Shown here in pieces: positions 16,755 through 26,386 of a DNA stretch of 53,013 nt. The notes beneath the pieces were generated by a model. That model searched no databases and was not told where the DNA came from. It worked only from the letters and a program-made list of their open reading frames with translations. The DNA is from Bacteroidota bacterium (GTDB taxonomy: Bacteria > Bacteroidota > Bacteroidia > Bacteroidales > Paludibacteraceae): the NCBI GenBank assembly GCA_017860345.1, contig JAFNAV010000013.1, positions 1-53,013 on the forward strand, read 5' to 3'. Every line of letters starts with the position of its first letter. Position 1 is the stretch's first letter. The translations under genes were made by a program, and so were the position numbers.

Positions 16755-18798
16755 ATGAGAAAAAACTTTACTCTTTTATTCCTATATTTTTTCCTTTTTT
16801 ACATTTGCCTCAGCTCCGGCAGGATATTATAACAGTGCCAATGAAAAAAACACCTCGGCGCTGCGAACAGCTTTGCAGAGTATAATAAGTAACGGCTATA
16901 CGCAGCTTACATACACCCCGGGCTTATGGAATGCTTATCAAACCACTGATATCAATTCATCGGGAAAAATCTGGGATATGTACTCTAACTGTACATTCAC
17001 AGTAAGCGCCAATCAGTGTGGAAGCTACTCGCAGGAGTGCGACTGTTACAACCGGGAGCATACTACGCCTGCCAGCTGGTTTAACGACGCGTATCCGATG
17101 TACAGCGACCTGTTTAATGTTTATCCTACCGATGGGTATGTAAACAATCAACGAAGCAATTTTCCATATGGCGAAGTGGGCTCAGCTACCTATACTTCGG
17201 CCAATGGCTCCAAACTTGGTACAAGCAATTTCAGTGGCTATTCGGGCACCGTATTTGAGCCTATTGACGAGTATAAAGGTGACTTTGCACGAAATTATTT
17301 CTACATGGCTACCCGCTATGCCGGGCTCTGCGAAAGCTGGACCGGAGGAAGTGGAGCCGTTGTATACAGTTCGGCCAATCTGGGACTTACCAGTTATGCT
17401 GTAAGCCTGTTTCTGAAATGGAGTCGCGAGGATCCAGTAAGCGCCAAAGAAATGACCCGAAACGACGCTGTTTACTCCATACAGAACAACCGCAACCCAT
17501 TTATCGACTTCCCCGGACTGGAAGAATATATCTGGGGCAACAAAACTACGGCACTTTTTTATACCGATGGTACTGCAACGCCTTATCTGACTTCTCCTTC
17601 GGCCAATACTACTCTGGCCTTTGGCAACGTAGCCTATCAGCACACCGGAAGCGCCACCATATTAATCAAAGGGATTAACCTTACAGGCAACCTTACGCTG
17701 GCTCTGAGCGGTACTTCGGCATCGAAATTCAGTCTGCCACTGACTACCATTACGCAAGCGCAAGCTACAGCCGGTTACGAACTTAGCATCGGTTACAATG
17801 CGTCGGTTATTGAAACAAGCACCGCCATACTCACTATTTCGGGAGGAGGGCTCAGTGGGCAGGTGCAGGTTAACCTCAGCGCTACAGCCACCGACGATTT
17901 TATGGCGCTGGCCGCAACCAACATCGGCGCTAAAGCTTTTACCGCCAACTGGACAAGCTCTGCTGCTGCCACCGGATATACACTCGATGTATACAAAATG
18001 GCCGGTACAGGAACTGTTGCTCAAACAATTATTGAAGAAGACTTTAACTCAGGAATACCAACCGGATGGACTACCGGTGGCTATACCGAAACGCAAACAA
18101 GCAGTAATGTGCGAATGGCATCGGGTAGTAACTTTGGGTCGGTTACAACACCTGCGCTTAGCCTCGCGCAACCGTCTGTGGTTACCGTAAAATCCAAGCA
18201 ATATGGCAGCGATGCAGGAGCTAAACTCTGGGTTATCGCAGGTACGAGCGACACCATCACTTCGTTTGTAAACAGCGATACATATCAAACTTTTACCTAC
18301 AATATTCCGGCTAAAGCAAGTACAACGCTTACTTTTTATGCCATGAAAAGCAAACGTATTTACCTGGATTATGTAAAGCTAACTACCGAAGGTTCAACTC
18401 AAACTCCCGAAAGCTTAAGCGGCTACCCAAAATCGGTAGGGAATGTTTTGTCCTATGCTGTGAGTGAGCTTAGTCCCTCTACAACTTATTACTACAATGT
18501 AACACCCGAAGGAAACAGCACCGGTAAATCGGCGTCGATAACGGTGCAAACCACAGTTGACACCAGCAATGCCGAGCTTACCGGAAACCGGATTTACAGC
18601 TACAGCACCGCCGAAGGCATTGTGATAAATAACCTGCCCGAAAACAGCGAAGTTACAGTAATGAATGTTTTGGGCAGAACGCTTCAGGTATTGCGCCCAA
18701 CTGATAACAAAGCGCTGATAAACCTTCCGGCTAATGGCATATACCTACTACACGTGCAGTATCAAAACGGTAACAAGGTACTCAAGGTTCAATTATAA
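16755..18798 (+). CDS. Secreted endonuclease I family protein (signal peptide frameshifted)
   Basis: The mature frame is open from 16759 to 18798, but no ATG in that frame precedes the nuclease domain. The natural start at 16755 (MRKNFTLLFLYFFLF) is in the other frame and ends at a TAA around 16832. Removing one T from either six-T run (16787-16792 or 16795-16800) would join it to TFASAPAGYYNSAN and give a normal signal peptide. The nuclease domain (about residues 25-250) has the endonuclease I signature NREHTTPASWF and the conserved YKGDFARNYFYMATRY. Ig-like, DUF5017-like and fibronectin-type segments follow, then a T9SS-like tail (VTVMNVLGRTLQVL...GIYLLHVQYQNG). It would degrade extracellular DNA or RNA. 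The frameshift may be a sequencing error, a switch or a true mutation. Confidence 0.75.
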
Positions 18799-18806
18799 AA
18801 TATAGC

Positions 18807-18845
18807 ATAAATAAACCTGCTTCAACATCGAACAGGTTTATTTAT
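18807..18845. terminator. Bidirectional terminator between convergent genes
   Basis: The stem ATAAATAAACCTG (18807-18819) pairs perfectly with CAGGTTTATTTAT (18833-18845) and is flanked by A- and T-rich sequence. It overlaps the stop codon of the GH5 gene and follows the nuclease stop. Confidence 0.7.
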
Positions 18846-19797
18846 TTAACTCAACAAGAGTTTCGCGTACCAAACGCCCCCACGGTTTCAGCAGGTCATT
18901 GGTCCAGTTGCCTTTGGCCGAAGCACGGGGCAAAAGCATGGAGCAGGTTTCGTTTTTGTCGGATACCGACCAGGCCGCCCAACTTATTTTACGACTTTCC
19001 ATCCATGCTACATACTCGTGCCATTCTTTAGTACCTAAACGACCATCGCCGCTGGCTTCGGAGCCACCACATTCCGACACAAATACAGGGATTCCCTGAG
19101 CAATTGCGGCGTCGGTACGGTCGCGTAGCCATTTCTCATGTGTAGCGGCATAAAAGTGCATGGTGTACATGATGTTTGTAGCGTTTAAAATTGGGTCGGC
19201 AGCCACCAGATGCAAATCCTGATCCCAATGCGGATTGCCTACCAGGATAATATTATCGGGGTCGATAGCCCGAATGGTTTTGATAAGTTCTTCGGAATAC
19301 GCTTTTACCTCCGCCCATTCAAAATAATCCGGCTCGTTCCAGATTTCATAAATCACGTTGGGGTACATTCCATACTTTGTGGCCATTTGGGTAAAGAATT
19401 TTTTAGCCTCGGCCGTATATTTTTTGTGCGCATGAAAATCGATAATCACATAAATACCATTTTTAATCGCAGCTTCAATTACGGGCGTCATGCACTGCAT
19501 GGCAAATTCAGGATTTTCTCTGTAATTATCTTCAATTTCCAATCCCATAGCTGCCCTTACAACACTACATTTCCAGTCGGTAGCCAGCCATTTCACGGCA
19601 GATTTGTTGTAGAAACGTGGCCAGAGATTGTGCCAGCCCAGACTTGCTCCCCGCAGCACAACAGGCTGACCATCAGTGTTGGAAAGTTGCGTTCCAATCA
19701 CCCGGAGCTTACCGTTGATTGCAACAGGCGAGTTTTTAGGTGCTGCAAAAGCAATTGTACCTAAAACAAGAAATAAGGATAAAAATAGTGATTTCAT
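18838..19797 (-). CDS. GH5 endo-beta-1,4-glucanase/mannanase-like enzyme
   Basis: The start at 19797 (MKSLFLSLFLVLGTIAFAAP) gives a tidy signal peptide and a 319-residue enzyme; the upstream in-frame ATG adds a charged leader. The single GH5 domain has the acid/base Glu155 in YEIWNEP, the nucleophile Glu242 in VFVSECGG, HFYAATH before it, and WAAWSVSDK near the end. The sequence style (GWHNLWPRFYN, VVRAAMGLE) is closest to GH5_2 bacterial cellulases, so it may cut glucosidic bonds in glucomannan. It is the last gene of the minus-strand PUL, 76 bases after the epimerase gene, and is probably periplasmic or secreted. It has no lipobox or T9SS tail. Confidence 0.85.
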   Translation of the reverse strand: MKSLFLSLFLVLGTIAFAAPKNSPVAINGKLRVIGTQLSNTDGQPVVLRGASLGWHNLWPRFYNKSAVKWLATDWKCSVVRAAMGLEIEDNYRENPEFAMQCMTPVIEAAIKNGIYVIIDFHAHKKYTAEAKKFFTQMATKYGMYPNVIYEIWNEPDYFEWAEVKAYSEELIKTIRAIDPDNIILVGNPHWDQDLHLVAADPILNATNIMYTMHFYAATHEKWLRDRTDAAIAQGIPVFVSECGGSEASGDGRLGTKEWHEYVAWMESRKISWAAWSVSDKNETCSMLLPRASAKGNWTNDLLKPWGRLVRETLVELNK

Positions 19798-19873
19798 AAA
19801 ATATTTTTTAAGCGGAAAAGACATATTTATTTTACACAAACTTTAGCATTAAAACCATAACAGTGATTTTGAT

Positions 19874-21085
19874 TCATTGTAATTCAGGTACATTTATTCT
19901 TCCAATCATTTCCAGACACATGCGTCCGTTATGATAAGGGCATTTCCAAAAGCCGGCTTTATCGTCAAAACGATTCACCGAGCCATCGGCTTTAATGCTC
20001 CAAAACCATTCGCCTTGCTCTTTATCGACTAATTTTTCCTGAATAAACTTCCAACAGTTTTGAGCAATTTCGGCGTATTCTCTGTTTCCCGTAATGGCAG
20101 CCGCATAGCTAAAACCAACCACCGCTTCGGCCTGCACCCACCAATGCCGGTCATTATCGACATGACCCGTGGCCTCATCCTTTTCATAGATCAAAGCTCC
20201 GTCGGGCTGCAAGCCTTCTTTAGCGGCTTCGGCAATGAGCGGCACCACAGCTTTCACCCGTTCAATCAAATCGGAGTCGCCCAACACGGTTGCAGCTTCA
20301 TACATCAGCCAAAGTGCTTCAATGTCGTGTCCGTAGGAAGTTATTCTCGATTTGCAGTTCCAGTTTTCATCAAAGAAAAGACGAAGATGGCCTGTAGAAC
20401 TATCTAAAATTGTATCCAAAAACAACCCGAGCAGATTGCGAAGACTTGATTTCAATTCTGCCGAAGGCCACACCCGGTACAAATTGGCATAAGGCTCCAA
20501 AATATGCAAATGGGTGTTCATTGTCTTTTTTTCGTTGGCATCCTTATCGCTCAAGCGCATGTCTTCGATTTCGTTCCAATCACGTGTAAAAGCCTCGAAA
20601 TAACCGTTTTTTGCTTTATCGAAACTGTATTTTTCTATCGAATAATACAGTTCACGCGCTTTTTCCAAAGCCTCCTTGTCGCCTGTTGCACGCACATATT
20701 CGCTCAAGCCATAAATAGCAAATCCCAAGGCGTAAATTTGCTTTTTCGAATCTATAGGCGTTCCGTCTGCGCCCAATTGCCAAAAGACTCCTCCGTTTTC
20801 AGTATCCCAAAACCGGGCAAGAAGAAAATCTTTGGCCCTGTTCGCTGTATCAAGGTACTTCAGGTCATGAAAAATGCGGTAAGCCGCCGAAAATGTCCAT
20901 AAAATTCGTGCATGAAGAATCGCCCCTTTCGGAGCATCCGCATGAGCTATCCCATCTCCTGAAATCCGACCGATAAATCCGCCATTTTGCAAATCGGGCA
21001 TCTTATCCATCCAAAACGGAAGAATGTTCTGGCGAATTTCAGCAGTGAAGGCTTGCTGAAAGTTTAATGAAAAATATGTATTCAA
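19874..21085 (-). CDS. Cellobiose/mannobiose 2-epimerase (AGE family)
   Basis: A cytosolic 403-residue (alpha/alpha)6-barrel enzyme without a signal peptide. It carries the landmarks of disaccharide 2-epimerases: NTHLHILEPYANLYRVW with His near 192-194, SYGHDIEALWLMYEA (His253), HWWVQAEAVVGF, and KAGFWKCPYHNGRMCLE (His385). These enzymes convert the reducing-end sugar of beta-1,4 disaccharides: cellobiose to glucosyl-mannose and mannobiose to mannosyl-glucose. It stands next to GH94 and in the same locus as GH130, so it should supply both phosphorylases with substrates. The assignment against N-acylglucosamine epimerase rests on length, motifs and context. Confidence 0.9.
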   Translation of the reverse strand: MNTYFSLNFQQAFTAEIRQNILPFWMDKMPDLQNGGFIGRISGDGIAHADAPKGAILHARILWTFSAAYRIFHDLKYLDTANRAKDFLLARFWDTENGGVFWQLGADGTPIDSKKQIYALGFAIYGLSEYVRATGDKEALEKARELYYSIEKYSFDKAKNGYFEAFTRDWNEIEDMRLSDKDANEKKTMNTHLHILEPYANLYRVWPSAELKSSLRNLLGLFLDTILDSSTGHLRLFFDENWNCKSRITSYGHDIEALWLMYEAATVLGDSDLIERVKAVVPLIAEAAKEGLQPDGALIYEKDEATGHVDNDRHWWVQAEAVVGFSYAAAITGNREYAEIAQNCWKFIQEKLVDKEQGEWFWSIKADGSVNRFDDKAGFWKCPYHNGRMCLEMIGRINVPELQ

Positions 21086-21123
21086 TTTATTCCTTGTATT
21101 TATGATTATAAAATAGGATTTTA

Positions 21124-21142
21124 GAACTGATCAAATCAGTTC
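21124..21142. promoter_or_regulatory. Operator-like palindrome upstream of the epimerase gene
   Basis: A perfect inverted repeat, GAACTGAT-CAA-ATCAGTTC, lies about 40 bases before the epimerase start codon. The short arms and odd-numbered spacer suit a dimeric repressor, but no candidate protein is encoded nearby. Confidence 0.35.
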
Positions 21143-21208
21143 CAATACCAATGTTATGTTAACTATCAATTGTCGGCAACTTTAGCCGGAAAGCGCAAGA
21201 AAGTTTTT

Positions 21209-21248
21209 GGGCTTTAGCCTAATTCTGAGATATATTTGGCTAAAGTCC
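21209..21248. repeat. Hairpin repeat of the GGGCTTTAGCC type
   Basis: GGGCTTTAGCC (21209-21219) pairs with GGCTAAAGTCC (21238-21248), with one G-T pair, and is flanked by TTTTT on both outer sides. Sequences of this type recur between genes in Bacteroidetes. It may act as a transcript attenuator or a stability element. Confidence 0.5.
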
Positions 21249-21349
21249 ATTTTTACAATCTCAATTTGTCCGTCCCAAAAATGAAACGGCAATTAAACGA
21301 ATGCGTCAAAATAGCCTAACATAACACTAATTTTTCCCGTTTCGGCAGA

Positions 21350-23827
21350 CTACATCACTACTTCCACCTGATAAACCCCAGCTCCGGTCTGTAACGGTAC
21401 CACATTGCCAACCAGACTTTCACCGTTCACTTTCAGTGATTTCACGCCTTTCATCTTTCCGTCGGGATTTTTCACGGTGATTTCGTAAGTTGCACCACGG
21501 AATTTGCGTATAACGCTGTATTCTTTCCATTCGGGCGGAAGGCACGGGTCGATACGCAAGCCTTCGTAAGTGGGCTGAATGCCGAGAATATATTGCGTAA
21601 TGGCATAGAAATTCCAGGCTGCCGTCCCGGTAAGCCACGAGTTTTTGGCCTCGCCGGGTTTGAAAGCGTCTTTCCCGGCAATCATCTGTGCATACACGTA
21701 GGGTTCCACCTTGTGCAGATCGCTGATATGCTCGGTGTACGATGGGCAGATTTTGCGGAAATACTCCCAGGCACGGTCGCCGCGCCCCTGCACGGTTTCG
21801 CCAATAATGATCCACGGATTGTTGTGACAGAAGATACCGGCATTTTCTTTGTATCCGGGCGGATAGCTGGATATCTCACCATATTCGATATAATATTTGG
21901 TAAAGGCCGGGTTATTCAGCACAATGCCGTGCTCGCAATCGAGCCTTTCCTTTACCGAATCGAGTGCTTTGGCAACCATTCCTTCTTCCAGCCCGATGCC
22001 TGCCATGGTACACCATCCGTTGGATTCGATAAATATTTTTCCTTCTTCATTGTCGTTGGAGCCCACTTTATTTCCAAAATAATCGTAAGCACGCAGAAAC
22101 CATTCTCCATCCCATCCATGTTTTTTGATAGATTCCACCATGGCATCAATATGTTTCTGAGCGCGGGCAGCTTCGTCGGTTTTGCCGAGTACTTTGCACA
22201 ACTCCACATAATCACGACCATACACCACAAACAGCCCGGCAATCATCAGGCTTTGAGCCTGACTTCCTTCCGATTTATTTTCGGTAGTTTGGAAGCTTTC
22301 GTTCGGGTCGTTGGAGAAACAGTTGAGGTTGAGGCAATCGTTCCAGTCGGCACGACCACTGAGCGGCAACCCGAGTGGCCCAAGGTTGTTGATCACATGG
22401 TTGAAAGAAACGGTGAGGTGGTCGAAGAGCGAAGCCTCCCCAAGCCCCTCCAAAGGAGGGGATGTGATAATACCTTCATCTTCTATAATAGTATCATTAA
22501 AAGGCACTTTCTCAAACAATATCGAAAAATCGCCTGTTTCTTTTATATAAGCCGTCGTTCCAAGGATCAACCACATAGGGTCGTCGTTGAAACCCTGACC
22601 TATTTCATTGTTTCCTTTTTTTGTTAATGGTTGATATTGGTGGTAGCAACCGCCGTCGGGGAATTGTGTGGAGGCAATGTCGATAATGCGCTCGCGGGCA
22701 CGTTCGGGAATTTGGTGCACGAATCCGATCAAATCCTGGTTGGAATCGCGGAAACCCATGCCACGGCCAATGCCGCTTTCGAAGAACGAAGCCGAGCGCG
22801 AGAAGCAGAAGGTGATCATGCATTGGTACTGATTCCAGATATTCACCATACGGTCGAGTTTTTCTTCGCCGGTTTTTACCTGAAAAGCATTGAGTAAATT
22901 ATCCCAGTAAGCACGCAACTCCGCCAAAGCAGCGTTCACTTTTTCGGCCGTATCAAAACGGGCAATGGTGGCTTTGGCTTTGGTTTTGTTGATAATGTTC
23001 TTGCTTTCCCATTTTTCGTCCTGCGCATTTTCCACATACCCAAGCACAAACACCAAATCTTTCGACTCGCCGGGTTGCAGCGTTACTTCAATGTAATGCG
23101 AAGCAATGGGCGACCAGCCGTGTGCCACCGAATTGCGGGGCGCGCCTTCGAGTACGGTTTGCGGTTCGTCAAAACCGTTGTACAGCCCGAAAAAAGTTTC
23201 GCGGTCGGTATCATAGCCTTTCAAAGGTACGTTAACCGAGTAATAAGCGTAATGGTTACGACGCTCTTTGTATTCTGTTTTATGATAGATGACAGAGTCT
23301 TCAATTTCGACCTCGCCCGTCGAGAAATTGCGCTGGAAATTTTCCATATCGGTGGCTGCGTTCCACAAAGCCCATTCTACGAACGAAAATATTTTAAGCG
23401 TTTTTACCTCCGCTGTTGTATTTCGCAAAGTCAGCTTTTGCACTTCGGCCCATGTTTTAAGCGGAACAAAATAAAGCGCTTCAGCTTCTACACCGTTTTT
23501 CACCCCTTTGATGGTGGTGTAATTCATCCCGTGGCGACATTCGTAGCTGTCGAGTTCGGTTTTGCAGGGCTTCCAGCCCGGGCTCCATACCGATTCACCA
23601 TCGTTGATATAAAAATACTTGCCGCCACTGTCCATCGGTACGTTGTTGTAGCGATAACGTGTCAGGCGGCGAAATTTCGCATCTTTATAAAATGAATATC
23701 CGCCTGCCGTATTTGAAATAAGGCTGAAAAAATCTTCGTTTCCCAGATAATTAATCCATGGCCACGGTGTACGTGGATTGGTAATGACGTATTCACGCCG
23801 GTTGTCGTCGAAATGTCCGTATTGCAT
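21350..23827 (-). CDS. Cellobiose phosphorylase (GH94) with an in-frame repeat peptide
   Basis: An 825-residue cytosolic enzyme with no signal peptide, close to the ~810-residue norm for cellobiose phosphorylases. The N-terminal sandwich begins with [27 protein letters not shown]. The catalytic barrel has [14 protein letters not shown] and the acid motif [14 protein letters not shown] (Asp near 497). Near the end of the barrel are [22 protein letters not shown] and [20 protein letters not shown]. The reaction is cellobiose plus phosphate to glucose-1-phosphate plus glucose. Residues 456-466 ([11 protein letters not shown]) are encoded by a G/C-rich palindromic repeat (22432-22461), apparently inserted in a loop between NDTIIEDE and LFDHL. 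The reading frame is kept, so the protein is probably functional. Confidence 0.92.
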   Translation of the reverse strand: MQYGHFDDNRREYVITNPRTPWPWINYLGNEDFFSLISNTAGGYSFYKDAKFRRLTRYRYNNVPMDSGGKYFYINDGESVWSPGWKPCKTELDSYECRHGMNYTTIKGVKNGVEAEALYFVPLKTWAEVQKLTLRNTTAEVKTLKIFSFVEWALWNAATDMENFQRNFSTGEVEIEDSVIYHKTEYKERRNHYAYYSVNVPLKGYDTDRETFFGLYNGFDEPQTVLEGAPRNSVAHGWSPIASHYIEVTLQPGESKDLVFVLGYVENAQDEKWESKNIINKTKAKATIARFDTAEKVNAALAELRAYWDNLLNAFQVKTGEEKLDRMVNIWNQYQCMITFCFSRSASFFESGIGRGMGFRDSNQDLIGFVHQIPERARERIIDIASTQFPDGGCYHQYQPLTKKGNNEIGQGFNDDPMWLILGTTAYIKETGDFSILFEKVPFNDTIIEDEGIITSPPLEGLGEASLFDHLTVSFNHVINNLGPLGLPLSGRADWNDCLNLNCFSNDPNESFQTTENKSEGSQAQSLMIAGLFVVYGRDYVELCKVLGKTDEAARAQKHIDAMVESIKKHGWDGEWFLRAYDYFGNKVGSNDNEEGKIFIESNGWCTMAGIGLEEGMVAKALDSVKERLDCEHGIVLNNPAFTKYYIEYGEISSYPPGYKENAGIFCHNNPWIIIGETVQGRGDRAWEYFRKICPSYTEHISDLHKVEPYVYAQMIAGKDAFKPGEAKNSWLTGTAAWNFYAITQYILGIQPTYEGLRIDPCLPPEWKEYSVIRKFRGATYEITVKNPDGKMKGVKSLKVNGESLVGNVVPLQTGAGVYQVEVVM
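22432..22461. repeat. G/C-rich palindromic repeat inserted within the GH94 gene
   Basis: The plus-strand sequence AAGCCTCCCCAAGCCCCTCC followed by AAAGGAGGGG has hairpin arms CCCCTCC/GGAGGGG. It resembles the intergenic element at 3180-3214 but here it is translated in frame as part of the phosphorylase. Confidence 0.65.
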
Positions 23828-23844
23828 GTTGATTCTATCTAAAC

Positions 23845-23955
23845 CCAGCCCCCTAAATCCCCCATGGGGGACTTAAAAGACCTTGTTCAGTTTAATTATT
23901 ACTACTTTTTCTATTTCATTTTTCTAAAAGTCCCCCTTGGGGGATTTAGGGGGCC
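23845..23955. repeat. Inverted pair of CCCCCTAAATCCCCC-type repeats
   Basis: Copy one is 23845-23876 (GCCCCCTAAATCCCCCATGG, then GGGACTTAAAAGA). Copy two is 23922-23954, its near-exact reverse complement. Each contains its own CCCCC/GGGGG hairpin, and the two can also pair with each other over about 32 bases. They fill the gap between GH3 and GH94 and extend into the GH3 stop codon. Confidence 0.75.
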
Positions 23956-26258
23956 ATCACTTCAAAACTAATTCCTTTCAGTTCTTCTGAATTTGAACCT
24001 ATCATCACTTCAAATGCTCCGGGTTCAATAACTTTATCCAGATTGGCATTGTAATACTCCAGCTTATCGGGGGTAATAACAAATGTCACTGTTTTGCTCT
24101 GAGCCGGTTCAAGGTAAATTCGTGTAAAATCTTTCAACTCCATAACAGGGCGAACTGCCGAGCTAACCTTGTCGCGAATATATAGCTGCACTACTTCATC
24201 GCCTGCTTTCTGTCCTGTATTGCTAACCTTTACCGATACTTTTACCGAATCTGTTTTCGCAATTTTTGTTTTGTCGATACTTATTTCGGAATAAGAAAAA
24301 CTGGTATACGATAATCCAAAGCCAAATGGGAACAGGGGTTTACTGCCCGCAAATCCGATATAACTACGCATACGCGAAGGCTTGCGGCTGTAGAAACAAG
24401 GTAACTGTCCCACCGATTTGGGAATGGTTACAGCCAGCTTACCCGAGGGATTTACTTTGCCAAAAAGTACGTCGGCAATGGCTGTGCCTCCCTCCTGACC
24501 CGGGTAGAAGACCTGCACAATAGCCGGAACGTTTTCAGCCACGTCATTAAAACTTAGTACACGGCCTCCAAACATAAGTACCACCACCGGCTTGCCGGTT
24601 TTCAGGATAGCCGTTACTAATTTATTCTGATTACCTATCAGGTCGAGGTTTTCACGGTCGCCCAAGTGTTCTTCGCCCCAGGCTTCGCGACTGAACGCTA
24701 CGGTTTCGCCCAAAGCTAACACCACAACATCGCTTTTGCCCGCTACTTCTACAGCTTCCTTCATCAAACGGGCTTCATCAGCTTCATTATTGGGTGTTTG
24801 TCCACCATCATTCCAAAAAGAGCTTTCCTCCAAAGCTATTTTGCAACCCTCGGCATACAGCACATCGAACCGCCCTTTAGCAAAATTCCGAATACCATCG
24901 AGCACGTCTACGCCATGGCGTGGTTCGGCAGTATAGCCGCCAAAATGAACGCCTTTAGCCAGAGGGCCGATTACCGCCACCGTTTTCAGTGTTGCTGTGT
25001 CGAACGGCAAAGTATTTCCCTGATTTTTGAGCAGGACTAATGATTTTTGAGCAGCTTCGAGTGCCAATGCTTTATGAGAAGCACTGTTGGTTACTTTCAG
25101 CATTTCTTTCGGATTAACATCTTTGGCATCAAAAAGTCCCAATATATATTTCAGAGTAAGAATTCTAAGTACAGCTTTGTCAATAGCTTTTTCGCTAACA
25201 TGGCCTGATTTTACCAAGCCTTCCAGTTCGTCGTAAGCACCGGTTGTGTAGCGCAAATCAATATCCACTCCGGTACTCATACCCACCATAGCTGCTTCGG
25301 CCAAAGAAGAAACACTATTATGCGTTTTATACATTTCACGCAGAGCATCCTGGTCGGCAGTTATGAGTCCGCTGAAGCCTAATTTACCGCGTAATATATC
25401 TTTCATGAGCCACTGATTGGCATGGTTGGGCAACCCGTTAATTTCGTTGTACGAAGGCATCACGGAAAGTGCTCCCGCTTGAATAGCTTTCTCAAAAGGC
25501 AGGGCGTGGCTATTCATCAAATCGTAAGGTGAAAGACTTACCGGAGCCACATTGCGACCACCTTCGGGCTGTCCGTGACCCATAAAATGCTTCAGTGTAG
25601 CAGCCACATGATTTGCATCGGGCATACCATTGCGACCCTGAAAACCCCAAACAGCAGCCTGTCCGCAAATGGCAGCGAGATAAGCATCTTCACTGTACAT
25701 TTCCTCGGAGCGGCCAAAACGTGGTTCGCGAGCCAAATCAAGTACCGGTGAAAACAGTTGCTTTACGCCACGCGCCGAAGCTTCGAGTGCAGTGACTGTA
25801 TATATACGTTCAAGCAAATCCGGATCCCAGGTGCAACCCAGCGCGTTGGCCTGCGGGAAAACAGTAGCGCCATTGGCCATAAACCCGTGAAGACCCTCGC
25901 CGATAAACAAGGGGGGAATATTTACCTTCAAACTTTTGTTGTATTTACGAAGGCTGTTTACCACGCTGACATAAAATACAGGTTCGAGCCTGAAAGCCAA
26001 ACCGATATTGCCCACACCATAAGGAAAGTATTTCTTCAGGCTGTCGGTATTTACTTCTCCTTTTTCATTCACATACGGACGAATAACCTCATAAGAGTAG
26101 TTTTTCATCTGCGCAATTTTTTCGCTCAACGACATCTTAGAAAGCAGTAACGCAGCCCTTTCGGCCGGCAGGTTTACCACGGGCTTATTGGATGCAGGTT
26201 GTCCGCTAACTCCCAAAAGAAAAAAAGAAAATACAAGTATGGATAAAAATTTCTTCAT
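23946..26258 (-). CDS. GH3 beta-glucosidase-like glycosidase
   Basis: The start at 26258 (MKKFLSILVFSFFLLGVSGQ) gives a signal peptide and a 770-residue protein; the 34-residue upstream extension is discarded. Domain order is a GH3 barrel (GEGLHGFMANGATVFPQANA, KHFMGHGQPEGG), the nucleophile region GLITADQDALREM, a GH3 C-terminal domain (SLVLLKNQGNTLPFD, ALGETVAFSREAWGE), and a fibronectin-III-like domain (GDEVVQLYIRDK). Periplasmic trimming of beta-1,4-gluco- or mannooligosaccharides is likely; substrate choice is not visible. The last codons (GCC CCC TAA) come from a G/C-rich repeat, so the C-terminus has been reshaped by it. It is followed by GH94 and preceded by the GPH transporter gene. 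Confidence 0.87.
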   Translation of the reverse strand: MKKFLSILVFSFFLLGVSGQPASNKPVVNLPAERAALLLSKMSLSEKIAQMKNYSYEVIRPYVNEKGEVNTDSLKKYFPYGVGNIGLAFRLEPVFYVSVVNSLRKYNKSLKVNIPPLFIGEGLHGFMANGATVFPQANALGCTWDPDLLERIYTVTALEASARGVKQLFSPVLDLAREPRFGRSEEMYSEDAYLAAICGQAAVWGFQGRNGMPDANHVAATLKHFMGHGQPEGGRNVAPVSLSPYDLMNSHALPFEKAIQAGALSVMPSYNEINGLPNHANQWLMKDILRGKLGFSGLITADQDALREMYKTHNSVSSLAEAAMVGMSTGVDIDLRYTTGAYDELEGLVKSGHVSEKAIDKAVLRILTLKYILGLFDAKDVNPKEMLKVTNSASHKALALEAAQKSLVLLKNQGNTLPFDTATLKTVAVIGPLAKGVHFGGYTAEPRHGVDVLDGIRNFAKGRFDVLYAEGCKIALEESSFWNDGGQTPNNEADEARLMKEAVEVAGKSDVVVLALGETVAFSREAWGEEHLGDRENLDLIGNQNKLVTAILKTGKPVVVLMFGGRVLSFNDVAENVPAIVQVFYPGQEGGTAIADVLFGKVNPSGKLAVTIPKSVGQLPCFYSRKPSRMRSYIGFAGSKPLFPFGFGLSYTSFSYSEISIDKTKIAKTDSVKVSVKVSNTGQKAGDEVVQLYIRDKVSSAVRPVMELKDFTRIYLEPAQSKTVTFVITPDKLEYYNANLDKVIEPGAFEVMIGSNSEELKGISFEVMAP

Positions 26259-26386
26259 CGGTAATTTAAAAAGAAAGAAAAATTCCTCTTGAAAATTGTT
26301 TGTCAAAAAAATTCGGGATGAAAACACAGCCATCCCAAATTTTTGAAAATTACAACCCAATCTGTTTCAAATAAAACAATGCCCTG

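Larger units (their letters stand above)
21086..21349. other. Intergenic gap with a palindrome and a repeat hairpin
   Basis: 264 bases separate the GH94 stop from the epimerase start, much longer than most gaps in this locus. It contains the operator-like palindrome at 21124-21142 and the GGGCTTTAGCC hairpin at 21209-21248. No gene is seen. Confidence 0.6.

Noticed and set aside
16873-18798. Starting the nuclease at the internal ATG at 16873
   Set aside because: This would drop the conserved APAGYYNSAN start of the mature domain and leave no signal peptide. A one-base frameshift explains the data better.
21593-22627. A 344-codon open frame antisense to GH94
   Set aside because: The minus-strand GH94 protein is clearly real, with catalytic motifs. 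The antisense frame has no recognisable domain and is a shadow of codon bias.
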